From NCBI RefSeq assembly GCF_023715445.1, contig NZ_JAMBOD010000008.1, positions 62,001-126,000 of the forward strand: a stretch of 64,000 nucleotides of DNA, read 5' to 3'. The notes beneath the pieces were generated by a model. It saw nothing but the letters and a program-made list of their open reading frames with translations. It searched no databases and was not told where the DNA came from. Below are positions 8,441 to 16,931 of the stretch, piece after piece. The position numbers were made by a program, and so were the translations under genes. Source of the stretch: Fictibacillus nanhaiensis. GTDB lineage: Bacteria > Bacillota > Bacilli > Bacillales > Fictibacillaceae. Every line of letters starts with the position of its first letter. The stretch's first letter is position 1.

Positions 8441-8467
8441 AAAAAAGCAACCTGTATAGGGCTGCTT
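8441..8467 (-). terminator. Intrinsic terminator after the fumarase beta gene
   Basis: On the minus strand AAGCAGCC / GGTTGCTT (one G-T pair) is followed by TTTTT. It separates the long SucC-to-fumarase operon from the lyase gene. Confidence 0.75.
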
Positions 8468-8478
8468 AAATAGGTTTA

Positions 8479-9033
8479 TTAGTAAGATTGATACTGCTGC
8501 TTACCGATTTCATACCAATCGTTCCCTTCACTATCTATAATCACTACAGCAGGGAATTCTTTTACTTCTAATTTATAGATGGCTTCTGGACCTAAATCTT
8601 CATAAGCAATCACTTCTGATGACTTTATTGTTCGTGCTATTAAAGCACCTGATCCGCCAATAGCACCAAAGTATACCGCCTTATTTTTCTTGATGGATTC
8701 TACAACCTCATCACTGCGATATCCTTTTCCGATCATTCCTTTTAAGCCAAGTTCAAGCAAAGCTGGTGTGTACTTATCCATCCTCCCACTTGTGGTGGGA
8801 CCAGCTGATCCGATCACCTGACCGGGCTTTGCAGGTGTAGGTCCAACATAATATATAACCTGTCCAGCAATCTGAATAGGCAGTTCTTCACCGTTTTGGA
8901 GTGCTTCTGACATTCTCTTATGAGCAGCGTCACGGGCTGTATAAATGGTTCCGCTCAGCAATACCCTGTCACCTGCTTTTAATGTTCTAATTTCTTCATC
9001 TGAAATCGGACAGCTCAATTGAATGGCACCCAT
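8479..9033 (-). CDS. Class I fumarate hydratase / TtdB-like beta subunit
   Basis: A 184-residue beta subunit (C-terminal domain type) of a two-subunit iron-sulfur hydro-lyase. Typical segments are visible: TIYTARDAAHKR near residue 30, YVGPTPAKPG near 62, GPTTSGRMDKYTP near 78, and AIGGSGAL near 123. With the alpha subunit just upstream (16-bp gap) it would hydrate fumarate to L-malate or a close analogue such as mesaconate or tartrate. ATG 9033 follows GGGAGAG. It is the last gene of the SucC-to-fumarase operon and ends before a terminator. A paralogue sits at 29158-29754. Confidence 0.92.
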   Translation of the reverse strand: MGAIQLSCPISDEEIRTLKAGDRVLLSGTIYTARDAAHKRMSEALQNGEELPIQIAGQVIYYVGPTPAKPGQVIGSAGPTTSGRMDKYTPALLELGLKGMIGKGYRSDEVVESIKKNKAVYFGAIGGSGALIARTIKSSEVIAYEDLGPEAIYKLEVKEFPAVVIIDSEGNDWYEIGKQQYQSY

Positions 9034-9049
9034 GTTCTCACTCTCCCTT

Positions 9050-9895
9050 TCACAACCGGATTTCCTTATGCCGGCTTGCGTGACAATTCAGATTTATCGC
9101 AACCGGTAATGCTGCAATGTGACAAGGTTCAATTTCTATTTTTACGTCTAGAGCAGTTGTACTGCCGCCCATTCCCTGTGGTCCGATTCCTAGCTGGTTA
9201 ATCTTCTCCATCAGTTCCCTTTCCAACTCACTTATTTCTGTCCGTTCATTTCTGTGTCCAATTGGTCTGAATAAAGACTTTTTCGCTAAATAGGCACTTC
9301 TTTCAAAGTTGCCTCCAACACCAATGCCTACCACAAGCGGTGGACAGGCATTTGGGCCAGCCACTTTGACTGTATCGAGGATAAAGTTTTTCACACCTTC
9401 CACACCATCAGATGGTTTAAGCATTTTTAACGTACTCATATTTTCGCTGCCGCCGCCTTTAGCGGACATATGAATGACCAACTCGTCGCCTTCAACGAGT
9501 TCCACGTGAATAATAGAAGGTGTGTTGTAGCCCTTACTTTTTTCTCTCGTAATGGGGTGGTCAACAATTGAATGACGTAAATACCCTTCCTCATATCCTT
9601 TTTTGACACCCTCATTGATGGCATCATATAGCTTTCCGCCCGTGATATGACAGTCTTGCCCTAGCTCTACAATAAAAACGGAAACACCAGTATCTTGACA
9701 CATGGGGACTCTCTCATTTTTTGCAATATCTGCATTGGCAATCAGCTGTTCCAGAATATCTTTTCCTGTTTCAGATCTTTCTTTTTTTAGAGCCGTTTGA
9801 AAAGCATTGACCACATCTTGACCTAAGTCAAAGTTTGCTTCCTGACACATCTTTGAAACGTGCTCTACAATAGCTTCATACTTGATGGTTTTCAT
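9050..9895 (-). CDS. Class I fumarate hydratase / TtdA-like alpha subunit
   Basis: A 281-residue alpha subunit carrying the [4Fe-4S] cluster of an oxygen-sensitive hydro-lyase. Cluster cysteines are visible at Cys66 (MCQDTG), in NACPPLVVGIG and in NCHA near the C-terminus; KGGGSENMS is also conserved. The start overlaps the end of the flavoprotein gene by 20 bp, showing translational coupling. In an operon with succinate dehydrogenase it would take the fumarate, or an alkylated fumarate, onward to the hydroxyacid. Class I enzymes of this family are known to accept mesaconate or tartrate, so the exact substrate is open. Confidence 0.92.
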   Translation of the reverse strand: MKTIKYEAIVEHVSKMCQEANFDLGQDVVNAFQTALKKERSETGKDILEQLIANADIAKNERVPMCQDTGVSVFIVELGQDCHITGGKLYDAINEGVKKGYEEGYLRHSIVDHPITREKSKGYNTPSIIHVELVEGDELVIHMSAKGGGSENMSTLKMLKPSDGVEGVKNFILDTVKVAGPNACPPLVVGIGVGGNFERSAYLAKKSLFRPIGHRNERTEISELERELMEKINQLGIGPQGMGGSTTALDVKIEIEPCHIAALPVAINLNCHASRHKEIRL

Positions 9896-11429
9896 AAGCT
9901 ACCTGCTCCTTTTTTCTCCCGCCTCCATCTAATGCTGCAGGAATAAACCGGGCACTTCTGTTATGAATTACAAGATTACCTTCCCATTCCTTTTTTTCCG
10001 AAGCTGCATTTTGCAGTTTATGTGCGCCCCTGCTTTCTATACGAATGGAAGCCGCATAAACGGAAGCCCAGGCGGCCCGAATTTTATCCGTTAATCGTAT
10101 AGAAGAAGTTTCTTCAGCAAGTTGATTTAATTCTTCCTTTGCCTGTAAAAGTGTGTGGGTCGTCCGCTCAATTCCTGCATTCTCCCACATAATGTCTCTG
10201 ACTTTTGTATAAATCTCTTTTTCTAGCTCTCTATCAACCTCAATATCAGTTGGACTAACGGTCTTTGTATAATTAAATGCGCTGATATCTTTCTTATTTT
10301 CTGCAGCAGCATATCCTGTCCGTTTTCCAAATACAAGAGCCTCTGTAATGGACCCGCCGCCAAGACGATTTGCTCCATGCAGTCCTCCTGTACATTCGCC
10401 GCAAGCATATAACCCGTTCAAGCTGGTTTTTCCCCACTCATCCACTTTGATTCCACCCATACAATAATGCTGTACGGGACTCATTATCCATTTACCCTCA
10501 TGACCTTTTTTCACAAGACGAAAAAGGGCTGGACTGTCTTTTTCTAGATCGTTCTCTGATACGTTTGAAAAATCTAAGTAAACCTCGTTTTGCTGAAACA
10601 TCTCATAACTAAGAACATCCCGGGTTTCCAGTTCTTTTTTGGGGTATCTCTCCATAAACCGTTCATGTTTTTCGTTACGTAAAATGGCACCTTTGCCGAA
10701 GATTTTCGTCATAACGTCTATATTTGCAGGTGATTTCAAACGATACGGATAAAATTGCACAAACTCCATATCTATTAATTCAACACCGTGCCGCCAAACC
10801 ATTCCGATCGCTTCGCCTGTAATGTCTCTCGGATTGTCTGTTGATGTGTAAAGTCCGCCAAATCCTCCTGTTGCTAGAATGGTTGAAGTGGCTATAAACT
10901 CGTATATTTCACTATCTTTTTGTGCGATCACGCCATAATTTTGCGTTCCGTCACTGATCAAATCAAACACTGTATAATTCTCAAACAGGGTTATACCTTT
11001 TTCAACAGCAGCATTCCTTAACGCTTTCGTTACCGTTTTCCCGATTCCTTTTCCGGCATATACCCTTCTAGGATAAGAATGTCCTGGGGTAGCGACCGTC
11101 TTTTCAAACTGAAGCTCTACACCATAAACACTTTCAAGCTCCATGACTCTTTCTGTACATTCTTCTGCGAGCACCTTTGCTAGACGAGGATTGGATAATC
11201 CTTTTCCGCCTTTTAAAATGTCCTTATAATAAATGTCACTTGAATCATTTTCAGAAAAAATGGCTGCATACACACCGTCAGAAATCACCGATGATCCTCC
11301 GAGTCCTGCTTTTCCTTTTGTAACGAGTGCAACAGACGCACCGTTATCACATGCTGAAATGGCAGCAACTAAGGCAGCGTGTCCACCGCCAACTACGATG
11401 ACATCAAAATGATAAGATTTATCTGACAT
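9876..11429 (-). CDS. FAD-dependent oxidoreductase of the Sdh/fumarate reductase/NadB family
   Basis: A 517-residue flavoprotein. ATG 11429 was chosen for GGAGGT 9 bp upstream. The N-terminal dinucleotide site is VIVVGGGHAALVAA; HYCMGGIKVD near residue 345, GECTGGLHGANRLGG and ESRGAH are conserved family motifs. The position of the covalent-FAD histidine of SdhA is occupied by GGSSVISDG without His, so FAD is probably non-covalent as in L-aspartate oxidase or soluble fumarate reductases. It lies directly after sdhB. It could oxidise or reduce a dicarboxylate related to succinate or aspartate, perhaps using the SdhB/C pair. The substrate is unknown. Confidence 0.88.
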   Translation of the reverse strand: MSDKSYHFDVIVVGGGHAALVAAISACDNGASVALVTKGKAGLGGSSVISDGVYAAIFSENDSSDIYYKDILKGGKGLSNPRLAKVLAEECTERVMELESVYGVELQFEKTVATPGHSYPRRVYAGKGIGKTVTKALRNAAVEKGITLFENYTVFDLISDGTQNYGVIAQKDSEIYEFIATSTILATGGFGGLYTSTDNPRDITGEAIGMVWRHGVELIDMEFVQFYPYRLKSPANIDVMTKIFGKGAILRNEKHERFMERYPKKELETRDVLSYEMFQQNEVYLDFSNVSENDLEKDSPALFRLVKKGHEGKWIMSPVQHYCMGGIKVDEWGKTSLNGLYACGECTGGLHGANRLGGGSITEALVFGKRTGYAAAENKKDISAFNYTKTVSPTDIEVDRELEKEIYTKVRDIMWENAGIERTTHTLLQAKEELNQLAEETSSIRLTDKIRAAWASVYAASIRIESRGAHKLQNAASEKKEWEGNLVIHNRSARFIPAALDGGGRKKEQVAYENHQV

Positions 11430-11452
11430 AATAATGACCTCCAAACAAGGCT

Positions 11453-12205
11453 CTACTTTTTCAGCCAGCTCCATAATGCATAACGATTAGCTTCATGATT
11501 TAATTCTGCAAGAGCCGTTGTTAATGGGATATCTTTCGGGCATACCTCTACACAGTTTTGTGAATTTCCGCAATTTGAAATTCCTTCATCTCCGATAACC
11601 ACTTCCAGGCGTTCGTTTTTTGTTAACTTTCCTGTTGGGTGCATATTAAAATACTTTGTTTGAGCCAGAGCCTGAGGGCCAATGAATGGTGAGCCGCTGT
11701 TCACGTTAGGACAAGCATCCAGGCAGCAGCCGCAAGTCATACAGGTTGAAAATTTATATGCTTCTTGTTGTTCCCTGGACGAAATTAATGGACCTGATCC
11801 CATTGCGTATGTCCCATCGATCGGGATCCATCCTTTTATTTTTTGCAGAGCGTCAAACATCCGCTGACGATCAACGACTAAATCTTTTTCAACAGGGAAT
11901 GTTTCCATAGGCTCTAGCTGGATGGGCTGCTCGAGCTTCTCCACTAAAGTTGAACAGGCTTGCCTAACTTTTCCGTTAATCCTCATACTGCATGCTCCGC
12001 AAACTTCTTCAAGACAGTTATATTCCCAGGCTACAGATCGCACTTTGGTTCCTTCTGCGTTCACAGGGTTTCGCTGTATTTCCATTAAAGCAGAGATGAC
12101 ATTCATGTTAGGGCGATAAGGAATCGCAAACTCTTCCCAGTACGATTCACTGTCCATCTGGTCTTTTCGTTTTACTTTTAGCCGTATTACCTTTTCAGCA
12201 CTCAT
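11453..12205 (-). CDS. sdhB: Succinate dehydrogenase iron-sulfur subunit (accessory copy)
   Basis: A 250-residue protein. ATG 12205 follows AAAGGAG; longer in-frame starts lack a site. The N-terminal [2Fe-2S] domain has NCLEEVCGACSMRING and a later ACST. The C-terminal domain has CMTCGCCLDACPN and NCVEVCPKDI for the [4Fe-4S] and [3Fe-4S] clusters. It links the SdhA flavin to cytochrome b and menaquinone at the membrane. It belongs to sdhC-sdhA-sdhB inside a catabolic operon, not a typical housekeeping sdh locus, so it is presumably a second complex dedicated to this pathway. Confidence 0.95.
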   Translation of the reverse strand: MSAEKVIRLKVKRKDQMDSESYWEEFAIPYRPNMNVISALMEIQRNPVNAEGTKVRSVAWEYNCLEEVCGACSMRINGKVRQACSTLVEKLEQPIQLEPMETFPVEKDLVVDRQRMFDALQKIKGWIPIDGTYAMGSGPLISSREQQEAYKFSTCMTCGCCLDACPNVNSGSPFIGPQALAQTKYFNMHPTGKLTKNERLEVVIGDEGISNCGNSQNCVEVCPKDIPLTTALAELNHEANRYALWSWLKK

Positions 12206-12227
12206 ACCGTTCTCCTTTCTGCCTTTT

Positions 12228-13997
12228 TCAGGCTTTTGAAAGTTCTTTGCTCGATGTAACCACATCATACCGTCTCGGTCTTGGTTCCAAATGTTGAATA
12301 TCTACTGGCTCATAGGAAAGACTTGGTCCGGATGGTGTGTATGTAGCAATCGTTGTTTTCAGCCAATTCTCATCATCTCTTTCTGGAAACTCTGGTTTGT
12401 AGTGAGCACCTCTGCTTTCGTTTCGATGCAACGCTCCAACTGTAATGACCCTTGCGAGCTCTAGCATGTGTTTCAGCTGGCGTACAAAAGGAACGGTTCT
12501 GTTTTGCCATGAACTTCTATCGTCTATCCCAATATTTTTCATTCGTTCTTGCAATTCTTGAAGCTTTTCATCTGTTTTTTGAAGGCGGTCATTATGTCTA
12601 ACAACCGTAACGTTATCAACCATCCAATCGCTCATTTCCACATGAAGCTGATAAGGGTTTTCGTGTCCGTCCATGTTAAGAAGCTTTTCATACTCTTCTT
12701 CTTGTTTTTTCAATTCAGTTTGATAAATAGAACCAGATAAATACTCACACTTTACTTCTAAGTCGTTCATATATTTAACGGCATTCGGACCTGCAACCAT
12801 ACCGCCATAAATCGCTGACACTAAGGAGTTGGCGCCAAGGCGATTTCCTCCATGGTACTGATACTCACATTCACCACATGCGAAAAGTCCGGGAATATTC
12901 GTCATCTGGTCATAATCCACCCAAAGTCCTCCCATAGAATAGTGCATGGCCGGAAAGATCTTCATCGGTAGTTTGCGAGGATCATCACCAACAAATTTTT
13001 CATAAATATCCAAAATACCTCCGAGCTTTCTATCCAGTAATTCAGGTGAAAGATGTGATAGGTCTAAATAAACCATGTTTTCACCATTGATTCCTAGCTT
13101 CAAATCTACACATACATGGAATATCTCACGAGTTGCGATATCCCTTGGAACCAGGTTCCCATATGCAGGATATTTTTCTTCAAGGAAGTACCATGGTTTC
13201 CCGTCTCGGTACACCCATACTCTTCCACCTTCTCCGCGTGCTGATTCCGACATCAATCTCAGCTTGTCATCTCCAGGTATCGCGGTCGGATGGATTTGGA
13301 TGAACTCTCCATTGGCATAACGAACTCCCTGCTGATAAGCAATACTGTGTGCACTGCCTGTGTTAATAATGGAGTTCGTGCTTTTTCTGAAAATATTACC
13401 GATTCCGCCAGTCGCAAGAATCACGGCATCCGATTTAAACGTATGAATCTCCATTGTTTTTAAGTTTTGAGCCGAAATCCCCCGACATCTGCCGTCATCA
13501 TCGATAACAAGTGAAAGGAACTCCCAGTACTCAAATTTCTCGACTAAGCCTTCTGTTTCGAATCTTCTTACTTGTTCGTCAAGCGCATATAGAATTTGCT
13601 GACCTGTAGTAGAACCTGCAAATGCAGTACGCGAATACTTTGCTCCTCCTAATCTTCTAAAATCGATATGTCCCTCTTCAGTCCGGTTGAACTGTACACC
13701 CATTCTGGCAAGGAGATAGATGATTTCAGGTGCTGCTTCACACATTGCTTTTACAGGAGGCTGATTCGCCAAAAAGTCTCCTCCATAAATCGTATCTTCA
13801 AAATGCTCCCAGACTGAATCCCCTTCTCCCTTTGTGTTTACCGCTCCATTTATGCCCCCTTGCGCACAAACAGAATGGGATCTGCGAACTGGTACAAACG
13901 AGAAGAGCTTTACCTTTTTTTTTGCTTCTGCAAGTTTAATCGCGGCCATCAGTCCTGCAAGACCGCCGCCAACTACGATTGATTCTTGATTGTTCAA
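12228..13997 (-). CDS. sdhA: Succinate dehydrogenase flavoprotein subunit (accessory copy)
   Basis: A 589-residue flavoprotein, close to the usual Bacillus SdhA length. The start is TTG at 13997 with GGAGG 9 bp upstream. Motifs are IVVGGGLAGLMAA at the N-terminus, RRSHSVCAQGGINGA containing the histidine expected to bind FAD covalently, HPTAIPGDDKLRLMSE, AMHYSMGGLWVD, GANSLVSAIYGG and ESRGAHYKPEFPERDD. It oxidises succinate, or a substituted succinate, to fumarate. Its neighbours in the same operon are SdhC, SdhB, a second flavoprotein and fumarase. An alternative substrate such as methylsuccinate is conceivable but not shown. Confidence 0.95.
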   Translation of the reverse strand: MNNQESIVVGGGLAGLMAAIKLAEAKKKVKLFSFVPVRRSHSVCAQGGINGAVNTKGEGDSVWEHFEDTIYGGDFLANQPPVKAMCEAAPEIIYLLARMGVQFNRTEEGHIDFRRLGGAKYSRTAFAGSTTGQQILYALDEQVRRFETEGLVEKFEYWEFLSLVIDDDGRCRGISAQNLKTMEIHTFKSDAVILATGGIGNIFRKSTNSIINTGSAHSIAYQQGVRYANGEFIQIHPTAIPGDDKLRLMSESARGEGGRVWVYRDGKPWYFLEEKYPAYGNLVPRDIATREIFHVCVDLKLGINGENMVYLDLSHLSPELLDRKLGGILDIYEKFVGDDPRKLPMKIFPAMHYSMGGLWVDYDQMTNIPGLFACGECEYQYHGGNRLGANSLVSAIYGGMVAGPNAVKYMNDLEVKCEYLSGSIYQTELKKQEEEYEKLLNMDGHENPYQLHVEMSDWMVDNVTVVRHNDRLQKTDEKLQELQERMKNIGIDDRSSWQNRTVPFVRQLKHMLELARVITVGALHRNESRGAHYKPEFPERDDENWLKTTIATYTPSGPSLSYEPVDIQHLEPRPRRYDVVTSSKELSKA

Positions 13998-14017
13998 GAT
14001 GCATCACCTCCATGGTC

Positions 14018-14671
14018 TTATATAAATGCGAATAAGCTCGTTACGCCTAGAACACCGAACACCGCAAAAAATAGTAAACAAATTCTTTGGGCAATGCGCT
14101 GAGAGGCTGGACCTTTCGTCACTCCCCATGTTATTAAACCCGTACGGATACCATTTGAAAAATGAAAGACTGCACCAACTACTCCGATCACATAAAAAGA
14201 AAAGACAAATACATTTTCCAGGTGACTATTCACAAGGTCAAAATTTATTTCCGTTCCATAAAACACGGGTGCTAATCGAAACGACCAGACGTGATAAATA
14301 ATAAAAACGAGTGTGGTAATTCCCGTAACTCGCTGAAAGAAAAACAGTCTGTTTCTTTCATACTTGTATGTTTGAGTATTTGATTTCGAAATCATAGAAA
14401 GATAGATTCCGTATCCTGCATGAAAAATGAGAGGGATAGCAACTAGAAAGATCTCCAGCAACGGCAGAAAAGGAATGCTTTGTATCAGATGAATTTGTTC
14501 GTTATATTTTTCTCTGCCGAGTAGAGCCGTTGAATTTGTTAATAGATGCTCTACCATGAAGATTCCTAATGGAACGATACCAGCTAGAGAGTGAAGCCTT
14601 GAAAGGACAAAACGTTTTCTAATGTTTTTATTTATTGGTTGTAGATCTGCTGTTAATGAATTGGATCGCAC
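14018..14671 (-). CDS. sdhC: Succinate dehydrogenase cytochrome b558 subunit (accessory copy)
   Basis: A 217-residue membrane anchor with five hydrophobic helices, as in the Bacillus type SdhC. Histidines able to bind the two hemes are in RLHSLAG, MVEHLL, IFHAGYG, IIYHVW and VFHFSNGIRTG. The GTG start at 14671 lies inside the 3' end of the MmgE/PrpD gene (19-bp overlap), so the Sdh genes are translationally coupled to the catabolic operon. The protein passes electrons to menaquinone. Confidence 0.93.
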   Translation of the reverse strand: MRSNSLTADLQPINKNIRKRFVLSRLHSLAGIVPLGIFMVEHLLTNSTALLGREKYNEQIHLIQSIPFLPLLEIFLVAIPLIFHAGYGIYLSMISKSNTQTYKYERNRLFFFQRVTGITTLVFIIYHVWSFRLAPVFYGTEINFDLVNSHLENVFVFSFYVIGVVGAVFHFSNGIRTGLITWGVTKGPASQRIAQRICLLFFAVFGVLGVTSLFAFI

Positions 14672-16017
14672 GCTTCATCCCTCGTTTCTTCAGCAAGCCA
14701 CTCTCTGACCGTTATCCCTTCGAGCTTTAGAATTTTCTCAGCATGTTTTTCTGCATTTTCTAACTTAGATGACGTCATGGATAAGAACTTCTCAATCAAT
14801 TCTTCACTACTGGCTGGTTTCTCGGGATCGCCTTTTGGATAGTCGGTCGCTTCGGTATAAACCTTGCCATTCAGTAATTCAATTTCTACCTTTGCTCCCC
14901 ATTTTTCCGGGTACAGATTTTCATAGTATGGATCAACATGAACCTCAATTTTGTTCATTAATTGTTTGATCTCTGGTTTTTTTAGTGTCTCTTCATTAAA
15001 GTCATCTAAGGAAGCGCTGCCTTTAATTGCTGCGAGCGCTGAGCAGAACTGGCTGCTGAACTTGGATGCGTATACTGTGTCAGGATTAGGTTTATCGGTG
15101 ATGTTTAATACGGTTTGATACGTATGGATCTTAATTTTTTGAATGGATGTATGATTGATGTCATGATTCGTCATGATGTCGAGGATGCAATCTACTGCCG
15201 GATGAGTATGGCGGCATGATGCGTGTAGTTTAAAACTATTTTCTACTATTTTATAAACATGACCAAGGTCTGTCGTGATCTTTGAAGAATCTACTGATTC
15301 TGCCATTGCATGAAAGAAACCGCGTCTTCCTTCAAGAATTTCACTAGCTCCGGTAAAATCCTTTCTTGCGAGAAGTGCCGCCAAAGCTCCATTGTACGCA
15401 GCTTTGGCGGTATGAAGTTGTTTTGTCATCGCCCCATCTTCTATAAACTCCCACAATCCAGCAGCTTGGGAGCCGGCGTTCCCTAGCGCATGCGATAACT
15501 GTTCATCGTTCAGTTTTACGAGTTTACCAACCGCAGCAGCTGCCCCAAACGTTCCACAAGTAGCGGTATTATGAAAATAGTAATAGTGAGAAGGAGAAAC
15601 CGCCTCTCCAATTCTGTAGCAAACCTCATAACCTGCCACAACTGCTGTAATGAGTTCTTTACTGCTTAACTCATATGCTTCAGCAACGGCAACGGCTGCA
15701 GGTATGACTACTGTGCCGGCATGAATAATAGAAGATTTATGGATATCGTCTAACTCCACGATATGGCTGGCTGCAGCATTTACAAGAATACTGTTTCCAA
15801 TCGAAGATTTTCCTCCGGTTACAAGAGTCGCTTGTTCCTTTCCTCCCCATTCTTCAACAAGTTCTTTTATCGCTTGAATAGGTTTTGTATCTTTTCCGGC
15901 AACGGCAGATCCATACCAGTCGAGAATGCATAGCTTCGTAAACTCAACGACATTTTCAGGTAAATCTTCATAGCGCGTACGGTTAACATAGTGTGCTAAC
16001 GTTTGAGATAACGTCAT
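14653..16017 (-). CDS. MmgE/PrpD family protein (first copy)
   Basis: A 454-residue MmgE/PrpD-fold enzyme. Conserved segments are HIVELDDIHK near residue 85, FHNTATCGTFGAAAA near 150, KQLHTAKAAYNG near 200 and KLHASCRHTHPAVD near 265. Characterised members include 2-methylcitrate dehydratase, cis-aconitate decarboxylase and iminodisuccinate epimerase, so reaction type cannot be assigned from fold alone. The gene overlaps the ligase alpha gene by 4 bp (ATGA) at its start and sdhC at its end. No methylcitrate synthase or lyase is nearby, which argues against a methylcitrate-cycle role. Confidence 0.9.
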   Translation of the reverse strand: MTLSQTLAHYVNRTRYEDLPENVVEFTKLCILDWYGSAVAGKDTKPIQAIKELVEEWGGKEQATLVTGGKSSIGNSILVNAAASHIVELDDIHKSSIIHAGTVVIPAAVAVAEAYELSSKELITAVVAGYEVCYRIGEAVSPSHYYYFHNTATCGTFGAAAAVGKLVKLNDEQLSHALGNAGSQAAGLWEFIEDGAMTKQLHTAKAAYNGALAALLARKDFTGASEILEGRRGFFHAMAESVDSSKITTDLGHVYKIVENSFKLHASCRHTHPAVDCILDIMTNHDINHTSIQKIKIHTYQTVLNITDKPNPDTVYASKFSSQFCSALAAIKGSASLDDFNEETLKKPEIKQLMNKIEVHVDPYYENLYPEKWGAKVEIELLNGKVYTEATDYPKGDPEKPASSEELIEKFLSMTSSKLENAEKHAEKILKLEGITVREWLAEETRDEACDPIH

Positions 16018-16931
16018 TTTACTCCCCCCACTTTTTCTCCAAGTACCGTTTTTAAAACGGAGATCATGTCGTCATATCGGTCGATCACGTGAGCTCCTGA
16101 TTCATGAAGCGCTTTCATTTTGAGTGAAGGTCTCCCTGCATTTCCGGAGATCATCGCTCCTGCATGACCAAACACCGTTCCTTCTGGCATGGATTCTGTA
16201 AATCTGCCTGCCACGTATGAAATAAGAGGTTTTGTAAATCCGCCTTCTTTTAAAAACTGTGCTGCATCTTCTTCAAAAGAAGTTCCTGGTTCTGAAAAGG
16301 TAACGACTGCTTTTGTCTCTTCATCCTCTTCAAACAAGGCAAGTAAATCTTTTATAGTCGATCCGATAAAGCTATCTCCTCCTATACCAACAGAAGTAGT
16401 AACACCAAATCCGGCCCGCTTCACCATCCAAGACGTTTCTGCTGTCATGCCGCCACTCCTTGAAATAACACCTACATTCCCAGGTACAAAGCAGCGTTCA
16501 GGCCGGTCACCGCCGATCGATCCCATCTTCACTTTGTCCTTTGGATTAATCATTCCTACTGTGTTAGGTCCAATAATGACAACATTATTCTTTCGAGCCG
16601 TATAAAGCATCTTTACCGAATCGAGCTGTGGGATATTTTCTGTTGTTACAACGATAAGTTTGATTCCATTCTCAATCGCTTCTAAAACAGCATCGAGTGC
16701 AAATGCCGGGGGGACAACAACTAAGCTAGCATTCACATTCTGTTTTTTTACCGCTTCCCATACCGTGTCATATACAGGAACACCTAACACATTTTGTCCA
16801 CCCTTTCCAGGTGTAACACCTGCATAGATGCGTGTACCGTAAGCAAGTGTATGATCAACTACCATCTGTGCTTCACGACCGGTAATCCCTTGAATGACCA
16901 TCCTCGTGTTCTGATCAATTAGAATTGCCAT
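16014..16931 (-). CDS. Succinate-CoA ligase alpha subunit-like protein (SucD family, divergent)
   Basis: A 305-residue alpha subunit with an N-terminal CoA-binding domain and the phosphohistidine motif FGHAGAMI near residue 249. It differs from canonical SucD in some conserved loops: IGPNTVGMINP instead of IGPNCPG, and ISRSGGMTAE instead of SRSGTLTYE. It pairs with the adjacent beta subunit (adjoining stop and start) to form an acyl-CoA from a carboxylate, CoA and ATP or GTP. The family also includes malate-CoA ligase. The changed loops and catabolic setting suggest a substrate other than succinate. Confidence 0.88.
   Translation of the reverse strand: MAILIDQNTRMVIQGITGREAQMVVDHTLAYGTRIYAGVTPGKGGQNVLGVPVYDTVWEAVKKQNVNASLVVVPPAFALDAVLEAIENGIKLIVVTTENIPQLDSVKMLYTARKNNVVIIGPNTVGMINPKDKVKMGSIGGDRPERCFVPGNVGVISRSGGMTAETSWMVKRAGFGVTTSVGIGGDSFIGSTIKDLLALFEEDEETKAVVTFSEPGTSFEEDAAQFLKEGGFTKPLISYVAGRFTESMPEGTVFGHAGAMISGNAGRPSLKMKALHESGAHVIDRYDDMISVLKTVLGEKVGGVK

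Noticed and set aside
14018-14671. Housekeeping sdh operon
   Set aside because: Gene overlaps with an MmgE/PrpD gene and co-transcription with SucCD-like and fumarase genes point to an accessory copy; this needs the rest of the genome to confirm.
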